64,000 nucleotides of DNA from Paguma larvata (taxonomy: Eukaryota; Chordata; Mammalia; Carnivora; Viverridae): the NCBI GenBank assembly GCA_030068075.1, contig CM057835.1, positions 22,159,957 to 22,223,956 of the forward strand, given 5' to 3'. A model generated the notes under the pieces. It was not told the origin of the DNA. It did no database searches and was given only the letters and a program-made list of their open reading frames with translations. This document shows positions 56,801 to 64,000 of the stretch, in pieces. Position 1 is the stretch's first letter. Every line of letters starts with the position of its first letter. A program made the translations under genes and the position numbers.

Positions 56801-57233
56801 AATTTTTTAGCAATAAAGATTTTTAATTAAGGTACATACATCTTTTAAGACATAATGCTATTGTATACCTAATTAGACTGAGGTATAGTGACTTTTACAT
56901 GCACTGGGAAACAAAAAAAAAATCATTTGATTCATGTCACTGTGATACTCACTTTATTGCATTGGTCTGGAAACAAACAAACCTGCAAGACCTCAAAAGT
57001 ATGTCTATACTTATTTACTCCATTTTTCTTTTTAGAGCTCTGGGAACTTGATAAATGCCAGCCAATTTTTTGGAGTTAGACTCACTATAGCCAAGAGAGT
57101 GCCCTGTCATGACTTGCAGCCTGGGCTTCCCAAGGCAACCTAAGAGAGAGGGCTAATGGTCCCTGAGATGTTCCACCCAACCCATCCCCTGTGCTCCATG
57201 CTGCCATTTCTTTTGCTTAAAATGAAACGCAGA

Positions 57234-57421
57234 GGGGCGCCTGGGTGGCTTAGTCAGCTGAGTGCCCAGCTCTCTTTTGGCTCAAGTCATGGTTCCAGGA
57301 CCATGGAATCAAGCCTTCCATTGGGCTCCGCACTGGACATGGAGCCTGCTTAAAATTCTTTCTCTCTCTCCCCCTCCTCCATCCCTCTCTGTGGCTTACA
57401 CCTTCTCAAAAAAAAAAAAAA
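57234..57421 (+). mobile_element. CAN-SINE, sense
   Basis: Head 'ggggcgcctgggtggcttag', middle 'ggctcaagtcatggttccag', a CT-rich region and a 15-base A-run. Middle diverged from the other copies. No clear target duplication. Confidence 0.92.
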
Positions 57422-57760
57422 TCATACAAAAATATAAATAGAAACAAACAAACACAGAGACTTTAAAAGCCCCTGGGATATTTCTATGGTTTTGTACTAC
57501 TTGTTTTTAGAAGCTCCACAATTGCTCACGTGAACTATATCTTTTCTAGCATCTGCTAGGTTTCATGTGAAAGACAGTCAGCTAGTGCTTAGTTTGCCTT
57601 AACAAAGAACCAACTCCAAAATCTATTTCTGACACAAATTTAAGTAGATAGTCAATTGGTTTCAATGAAAAAATATTAAGTTATTTTTGAGGTAATATGG
57701 CAGAAATTGTGGAGGTAGTATAAAGGTTTATGAACCTATGACAGAAATTATAAATGTGTT
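57422..57760. other. No recognised feature
   Basis: Unique-looking sequence. Confidence 0.4.
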
Positions 57761-57764
57761 AAGT

Positions 57765-57835
57765 AAATAGCTAATTCCTTGAATACAGCAGATACTCAAT
57801 AAGAAATTGTTGGATGAATGGAAGAAATGACTTAT
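57765..57835 (+). mobile_element. L2/MIR 3' tail fragment
   Basis: 'gctaattccttgaatacagc', 'agatactcaataagaaattg' and 'ttggatgaatggaagaaatg' match the L2/MIR terminal 'gtgctcaataaatgtttgttgaatgaatg'. Confidence 0.6.
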
Positions 57836-59237
57836 GCTTTACCAACTAATATAAACTGATGCCTCATTATAGTTCTTGTTCCTGAAAAGATGTGTCAGAG
57901 AGAGCCAGGAATGAACAACAGAACACAGAGGAGAGATATAGTTAAAGACAAACTTTTCCAATCTTACAATTATTTTTAAAAGCTCTAACAAGCTAAAGCA
58001 AAGCCAAGGAGAATTGGGATACTTGATCAATTTTTTCATTGACCAGGGCAGCACAAAGCAAATATAAAGATCCCAGAATTGGACAGAAGCAAGGTACCCA
58101 GCACAGAGAGCAACCTGTTGAGGGACCTCAGTCCTATGGCTAGTGTGTCCAATATAAACAATACTGTTATCCCTTCCCAGTAAGAAACATGTATCTGAAA
58201 GGGGGGGGGGGACACTAGAAATTAGAGGTGACTTAAAATCTCTAGGTTTCTCATGCATGGATTATGACAAATGGATGACCAATTAGAGTCAAGCAGGAAA
58301 TGAAAGGGAAAAATCTTAATGTTACCAGTGAACTTAGGAATCCTGCAGGTCACCAGATATTTGGAGTTAGATCTTAGCTCTATCATACTTCTTTTCTTAT
58401 TTCAACATACCACTTATCCGTTTAACCAAAATTCTGCTCATGAAATTACATTTTAAAATCCCCTAAACAACCAATCTAAGTATATTGGAAGTTTAAAGAC
58501 AAGAAAGCATTCTACCTCCAGAATACCATCTCTCAATCTGCACAATCTTTTTTTTTTTTTAACTGTTTTGATGAATTCATGCCTCTGTGCTTGAGTGTAG
58601 TCTCTAACACTGTAATTCTGCATCATTAAGAATACCATATTAAATGATGGCATATATAAGCCCCTTAAAATTGGCAAGTGACATAGCTTCAGGTGGATAC
58701 GGCAATAGACTAATATCAGAAACCTGGTTTTCTGACTATCTCTGTGTCCTTGGGAGGTAGATTATAATTAGGTAACTTCTAGGGCCCCTTTCAGTTTTGA
58801 TATTTTTGCTTATCTGTATCAGTGTTTCTACCCCATGACCTTCACCATTAAAAAGGCTAGTTTGAAGAGGAGGCAAAAGATTTCCTGGATATTTTATATA
58901 CTGCCAAGACTGGGAGTTTTGTACTGATTCTGAAGCCTCATCCCTTCCTAGAGACCTTGTGCTCCCTAGGTTCAAGAAGACCTCCTGACCCACTGTTGTT
59001 GTTATTTGAAGTCAAATAAATAACATATATGGACACATGCAAACACATACACACAGTGTTTCAGTACCCCACTGCCTTAAGGAAACATGGAATCTGATAG
59101 CTGAGTTCTTCCAGACAGGATTGAACCCTAGGAAATCTATACGGAAATAACTCCATCATCTTGGAAATTTAGTTCTTGCGGGGTAACCTTGAAGGTAATA
59201 CTTTCTTGAATGGATTCAAGGGAAAGGGTCAGTTACA
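57836..59237. other. Repeat-poor unique stretch
   Basis: No SINE, L1 or LTR recognised. A 139-codon antisense frame (57839-58258) has hydrophobic and basic stretches but no recognised domain. A G10 run sits at 58201-58210. Not a supported gene. Confidence 0.4.
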
Positions 59238-59238
59238 A

Positions 59239-59279
<41 letters not shown>
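59239..59279 (+). repeat. (CA)n microsatellite
   Basis: About 20 uninterrupted CA units. Uninterrupted dinucleotide tracts of this length are usually polymorphic. Confidence 0.97.
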
Positions 59280-59280
<1 letters not shown>

Positions 59281-60485
59281 TAACCCTTGAAAAACTAAAA
59301 TACAATCTCCAGATGTGATCCTGAAAACCCAAAAGCATCCTGGGAAATTTTTACCACATTAAGAGCTTTTTCTTTCCTGCCAATGTAAAAGGGATCACAG
59401 TCGTTGTCCTAACCTTCAAGTCAAGGAGAGCACGGTTCCTCCTTTACATGGATAACCAATTACGCTGTCAATTCCAACTTCAGACAGAGGTTTGAATTAG
59501 GCTTAACTATAGTTAAAAGGATTGGGTTATTGAGTAATATTTCCACTCACCACCTCACATTTTGGAAAGCTGAGAATTCCATCATCAAGCTGGCATCGTA
59601 TTAAGTGACTTAGCTGAATTAGGTAGGAATGGGAAACTAAGCTGATAGTTTTCTTTTGGTACGATAGTCAAAAGTAGCAAGGCAGCTCTGTCAAAAACCA
59701 ATAAGAACCTGAAAATCTCTTCTAATTTAAAGGCTAGTAGTTTTCTTAGTGGAGAGATTATAACAACAGATAAATAATGATTCCTGTTGGAGAAGTTATA
59801 TCGTATATAGAAGACCATGGGCCTTGGAAACTAGTCTTTAATCCAGGCTTTTTCACATATCGGTTTTGTACACTACAAAACTAAACTTACCTAACTATGC
59901 AACATGGATGGTAACACCTACATCCCGTATTTTATGGTTTTAAGAACTAGAAATAATGTGAGAAGGTTGCCCAGTGCCACACAGCTGTGAGATTCAGATT
60001 CCACAGCCAATGTCTTTGTAGTTTAATTGATAACACAAATCAATATTTTGTAAATGTATATTCAAGGAGGGTCTCTTATTTAAAAAAAATCAGGGTACAA
60101 TCATTTTATCAAGTAAATAATTCTGCTAAAATGTGGCCAGTAGCTTTTTGTTCAAGTATAGATTTTTATAAGTGTGATTTTCTAAAAAAGGGTGCACACA
60201 CCATGATTCATCTTTTCTGCATGGAAGACCACTTGACCTGGTGATCAGCAGGATGGGACCAGCTTTCAAAAAAAATTTCAGTAAATGGCTCCCCCCGAGC
60301 TAGGAATTACTTGCTCTAGTGCTGGCGGCGGGGGAGGAAGGATGGTGTCATCTCTGTTTTTTCTCCAAAAAAGACTTGAAAAATGTCCAATCTTCTGTGG
60401 TATATTTCCTGAGCACTTCTCCACCCCAATAAATTGCTTTTTTATGTTCTCATAGCACTTATGCCACTATCTCCATCTATGACAA
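59280..60485. other. Mostly unrecognised
   Basis: A weak antisense MIR-like phrase at 59950-60010 ('ggttgcccagtgccacacag'). Otherwise unique-looking. No gene signal. Confidence 0.4.
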
Positions 60486-60489
60486 ATAC

Positions 60490-60720
60490 TAAGGACAACT
60501 ACTGTTTCTTAAATACTTGTTATGTGCCAGGCACTGTTCAAAGTGCTTGACATACGGTATACCATTTAATCATCTCTCTACACCTAAGAGGTAGGCAAAC
60601 ATGATTGCCTTAACACTAAGGCATGAGAAGCAACTAAGGCATTTGTCTCGCATTCTATAGCTGGTAAGGTGTACAGCCAGGTCTCGTTTGTTTCTGTAGT
60701 CCAGTGTCTTAGCCACATCA
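60490..60720 (-). mobile_element. MIR SINE, antisense
   Basis: Plus strand: 'gttatgtgccaggcactgtt', 'caaagtgcttgacatacgg', 'accatttaatcatctctcta', 'cctaagaggtaggcaaacat' and 'tctatagctggtaaggtgta'. A clear reverse complement of MIR. Confidence 0.85.
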
Positions 60721-60735
60721 AGCTGTGTTGCTTCC

Positions 60736-61077
60736 TTGGACTACGTATTTGAGAATCAATCCACTGCAACCTTTATTTTGTGTGTTCTGCCAGTTGAGGC
60801 AGAATCCCAAAAAGAAGGTGATCCTGACAAGGCAGAAATAGTCATTAAGAAAAACAGAGGGTGGCCGGAGAAAACATTTTTCCCCTCTAAGGTTTTTAAA
60901 AGGCTACACTGGAATGAGAACACAAGTCTAGAATGCCAATATGCTGATAAATTGCTTACCAATGTCGAACAAATTTGTCAACAATTGCACCTCCATGCCT
61001 TCGCTGGGAAAGAAAGCAAAAGTCCTTTAACACTGCCCGGCTATCCTAAAAAGAGGACGGATGAAAGACTGCCCTAG
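60736..61077 (+). other. 113-codon open frame, no recognised homology
   Basis: A fairly hydrophilic, Lys-rich predicted peptide with a hydrophobic patch near its start (ATFILCVLPV). No domain, splice or regulatory context recognised. Longer than most chance frames here but well within expectation for 64 kb. Not called as a gene. Confidence 0.15.
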
Positions 61078-61440
61078 TCAGACCCCCACCTACACCCCAC
61101 TTGTTAAGACAACTTAAGGCCCCTTAGGGATTTGCTCCTACTTACTTTTCCTGCCTCACATTTTCCCTTTTAAATTCTACACTCCAGTCCTATTCAAATG
61201 GACTCATTTACCTGAAAATGGTCCAGTCTCTTCTCCTGCAGGTCAGGATGTCTGTCCCCCACTCCCTCTGTAGGGAGCACCTCACTGTCAGCCCCAGTCC
61301 TGTCTTCATTCACATGAGTACTTGCAAGACTTTACAGAGAAGCTCTTTCCTGACTCCCCTGCCCAGGTTTGAGGCTTTGCCTCAGGTTACATTACACTCA
61401 GGGTCCCACAGATCCCCTGGTGCCTGGTCTCCTGCCTAGA
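61078..61440. other. No firmly recognised feature
   Basis: CT-rich unique sequence. Phrases such as 'ttacctgaaaatggtccagt' and 'actttacagagaagctcttt' hint at an L2 internal segment but not enough to assign. Confidence 0.3.
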
Positions 61441-61444
61441 GGGT

Positions 61445-61675
61445 ACATGTTAAGAGCAAACGCTTCAGAGTCGGAACCTCAGTCCCACCACCCGCTAGCC
61501 ACAGAATTTTGGGCAAGTGACTTCTATTCTCTGAGTCTCACTTTTTCATTTATGTAATGAAAATAGTAACGACACTTCTAAGTTGGTGGTCAGGATCGAA
61601 TCAGTTAAGGAAAGGAAAAGCTTAAGAACAGTGCCTGGCACCAAGTAAACTGCTTGTCTCTTATTATTAGTCATG
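61445..61675 (+). mobile_element. MIR SINE
   Basis: 'gttaagagcaaacgcttcag', 'cacagaattttgggcaagtg', 'ttctctgagtctcacttttt', 'catttatgtaatgaaaatag' and 'agaacagtgcctggcaccaa' follow MIR order. Confidence 0.85.
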
Positions 61676-62490
61676 GGTTTTCCATGATAGCCTATCAATT
61701 CAATCCAAACAGCTAGAAACCAAAATCAGAATATATGGTCACCTTGGGCTATTTTATCACTTTAGGGAAATTTGGAGACTGTGGTTCTTAGATGTCAGTT
61801 CTAATCACTGATCTCAGGGTGATGCCAGGACATACTGCCCTTGCTAGGGGACATTTAAAAGGACCCACAGTGAAACACCGCTATGCCTATTCACTTTTTT
61901 TCTGTCCCAGTTGCTCTTTCGCCTGAACTCTGGGTTTCAAATACCATATCAGCATTTTCTCTGCTGACAGCATTACAAGTTCTAGGATACTGCTCCTTGG
62001 GGCATCATTGGCTACTTCTGGTAAACAGTTCTCAGTGTGTTTGCTTTAGGTCTGCAAAGAAGCCAGGGAGGAGTTGGGTTGGAGGCCCTGGGACGCTTCA
62101 TGGACAGATGCAGGGGTGTGGTGTCACTCCATATTAAAGTTGTAGAGCATTGACTTTTTCTCCCTCAACCTTTCCGGATGGCCCTCTCCCTCTGTGCACT
62201 ACTCCTCATTATCATCGATTACTGGTAACCAAAGCCCCCTTGGAGTGCTGCCTCCTGACCACTCCAGACCTTCAGGGTGCTGAGGGAGGGTAGGGTTGGG
62301 GGCAGAGTCTGCCTTCTGGGACATCTCCCCATGTTCTATGCCCCACTCCCACCAACTGACCTTATATAATAGGCCCACTTGTCTATGCCTCTGCTCCTCA
62401 ATCCTTAGTGCTTTGGCTATTGTGTGTGCATTGGGTCTCTCCCTCCTAGATAGTACGATTGCTTACTTGAGATAGGTTCTTAAAGAAAGA
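61676..62490. other. No recognised feature
   Basis: Unique-looking, somewhat GC-richer sequence. Confidence 0.4.
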
Positions 62491-62494
62491 GGAA

Positions 62495-62650
62495 ATAGCA
62501 CTGAACCGGGGGCTAAGAAACTAAAATCCATTTAAGTTCTATTTTTCTATTGCTGTGTGACCATCAGCAAATCACCCCACTGTTTACATACTCAGCTTCC
62601 CAATCTGTAAAAATTAGAAAATTGGAATAATTTCTTTCCTGAAATTTGCT
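62495..62650 (+). mobile_element. MIR SINE fragment
   Basis: 'ctattgctgtgtgaccatca', 'gcaaatcaccccactgttta', 'ctcagcttcccaatctgtaa' and 'attagaaaattggaataatt' correspond to the MIR middle. Confidence 0.7.
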
Positions 62651-63120
62651 TTGAAAATGTATAATGACGGTGAAATTTTAAGGCTCTGGGAGGCTTGGTA
62701 GGTAGGTATGCTAGGACAGAACTTCCCCAGATCCCGTCATCATCCTATCAGCCTCTCTCAAGAACTGGATCAATGCACGGATCTTGAACTTATGCTGGAA
62801 AGAAAGGTGCCTTGTAAGGCTGAGTCAGACCATCCCCATCGCCACCTAAACAGGGTCCCCCGGAGCTTGGGACCAGCAGAAAGAACATAACCATGGGGTT
62901 TTTCCAATTTTCCTACTCAAGTAACTCCAATATATTTTATACTTCGGAAAGTCTGGAATGCAAATTAAATTAGCCTGCTTCAAGGCTGAAATTTTTTCAT
63001 GTTTCATATTTCATTTTCAAACATATATGAATTTAACATTTTAATCCAGATTTGTTGTAATAAAAATATCTGAAATTATTTAACATAAACTAAAATTAAT
63101 GTTCCAAAATTATGCATTAA
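62651..63120. other. No recognised feature
   Basis: Unique-looking sequence. Confidence 0.4.
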
Positions 63121-63121
63121 G

Positions 63122-63348
63122 TTTGGTGCCCTGGGGGCACCTGGGTGGCGCAGTTAAGCAATCAACTCTTGATTTCAGCTCAGGTCATGATCTCAAGGTT
63201 GTGAGATCAAGCCCTGCACTGGGTTCCATACTGAGAGTGGGGAGCCTGCTTAAGATTCTCTACCTCCCTTTACCCCTCCCCTGTTTGCGCTCGCTGTCTC
63301 AAAAATTAAAAAAAAAAAGAAAAGAAGAAGAAGAAAATTTGGTGCCCT
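63122..63348 (+). mobile_element. CAN-SINE, sense, with 11-bp TSD
   Basis: Body from about 63134 ('ggggcacctgggtggcgcag') to an A/GAA-rich tail ending about 63337. Flanked by tttggtgccct at 63122-63132 and 63338-63348. Confidence 0.94.
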
Positions 63349-63409
63349 TGGCACCCTCCCTAGGGTGTGTGTCCTCCAATTTGAGAAGCATGGATTTATC
63401 AACATAATA

Positions 63410-63530
63410 ATTTATGGAGTATCCTAGGTGCCAGGCACTATTCTCGGTCCTTTGCAAAAGGAAATTCCATTAGATTATAAAAATAAGTTTTCCAGTTGGT
63501 AAAGTAAGAAAGCAGAATATGTTGTTTCAA
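63410..63530 (-). mobile_element. MIR SINE fragment, antisense
   Basis: 'tatcctaggtgccaggcact' followed by 'attctcggtcctttgcaaaa' and 'ttttccagttggtaaagtaa' is the reverse of the MIR 3' half. Confidence 0.65.
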
Positions 63531-64000
63531 CTGTGTCTTTCCTCTTATCTATAAGGTAGGAAAGGGAATAGCAAGACCATGACCCACGAGTTTAAGATAA
63601 GGATTAAATAAGATATATATGAAAACACTCTATAAGCCGACAATATTGTATACATGATAGTAGATAGCCATCAGGTTAGCTAATATGAACATCAACCAAG
63701 ACATCTCCTAGAGCAACGGAACAGACAGAAACCATGGTTTTGGCCAGATTGCCAAGAGGCATAGGATTAGAGGAATTCTCAAAGCCTCGGAAGTCCCTTG
63801 GAGCAGTATAGGAGACCTATACGGATGACGCAATCCTGGGAAGAAAAGAATTCTGTTGGACAAAGATCAACACTTATCTATTCCAAACTGTACTTTTCAA
63901 AATACAGTTAGATAAGAGCAGAATAAAATTACTACTGAGTCAGTTAATTTTCAAATGTGTTCTTCACGTCCACTATCAGAAAATCTTCAACAAATACTTT
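63531..64000. other. No recognised feature
   Basis: Unique-looking sequence to the window edge. Confidence 0.4.

Larger units (their letters stand above)
54621..57009 (+). mobile_element. Nearly complete Tigger1-type DNA transposon
   Basis: Starts at 54623 (caggcatatttcattttatt) and ends at 57007 (cctcaaaagtatgtcta). The terminal inverted repeats are degenerate but recognisable, with TA target duplications at 54621-54622 and 57008-57009. At about 2385 bp it is close to the full Tigger1 length of about 2.4 kb as I recall it. The order of 5' UTR, transposase remnant, AATAAA at 56812-56817 and 3' TIR region is co-linear with the family. It belongs to the pogo/Tc1-mariner superfamily; carnivore versions are listed in repeat libraries (Tigger1a_Car, from memory). 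Confidence 0.93.

Noticed and set aside
57839..58258. 139-codon antisense frame as a gene
   Set aside because: No domain, no splice or polyA context, and composition like the surrounding non-coding DNA. Cannot be excluded without comparative data.
58680..58830. MIR-like text ('ctctgtgtccttgggaggta')
   Set aside because: Only one short phrase fits; the order of other MIR blocks is absent.
1..64000. A novel multi-gene biological system (defence island, operon, biosynthetic cluster)
   Set aside because: No operon-like gene arrangement, no ribosome-binding sites and no long adjacent frames; the content is vertebrate repeats and unique non-coding DNA.

Overview
The window is mammalian nuclear DNA from a carnivore, most likely a cat-family (felid) genome. 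The evidence is a family of about 200-bp tRNA-derived SINEs of the CAN-SINE (SINEC) type: a head close to GGGGCGCCTGGGTGGCTCAG, a middle containing CTCAGGTCATGATCTCA, a CT-rich stretch, and an AAATAAACATTAAAA tail. More than fifteen recognisable copies are present on both strands, several with perfect target-site duplications. Carnivore-type L1 3' ends and ancient mammalian repeats (L2, MIR, old L1, Tigger, MaLR) accompany them. I see no bacterial, phage, organellar or viral gene organisation, and no exon of a protein-coding gene that I can name. The window reads as intergenic or deep intronic sequence, in which most open frames are short and lie inside repeats.

Layout. 1-2.8 kb is quiet sequence with L2 and MIR fossils. 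2.8-6.65 kb holds two L1 pieces; the second is split by a 900-bp solo LTR with a 6-bp target duplication and carries a long TATATG microsatellite. 6.8-8.0 kb has two young SINEs. About 9.45-16.0 kb is one old sense-oriented L1 into which three other elements have inserted: a SINE, a younger 5'-inverted carnivore L1, and a Tigger/MER2-like DNA element. 17.0-17.9 kb is a cluster of three antisense SINEs, one inserted inside another. 19.4-22.6 kb is an antisense L1 carrying a SINE. 24.2-25.4 kb has a compound microsatellite and a probable antisense retroviral LTR. 25.4-34.4 kb is mostly unique sequence with small fossils, a GC-rich pseudogene-like block (28.77-29.54 kb) and the longest ATG-initiated open frame (30.0-30.6 kb). 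35.0-37.7 kb is L1 with three SINEs in both orientations. 38.2-44.7 kb is comparatively repeat-poor. 44.7-48.4 kb and 50.5-54.1 kb are dominated by old antisense L1. 54.62-57.01 kb is an almost complete Tigger1-type DNA transposon with a dead transposase gene. 57-64 kb is mostly unique, with MIR/L2 fossils, a CA repeat and two SINEs.

Nothing here works together as a pathway. The main interest is the order of nested insertions, the structural variants they record (twin-priming inversion, possible 3' transduction, solo LTR formation, SINE into SINE), and a few unexplained segments: the GC-rich block, the 199-codon frame and some candidate conserved non-coding stretches. I found no convincing new biological system. 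Family names are given from remembered consensus patterns, and a repeat-library search would be needed to fix subfamilies and exact ends.
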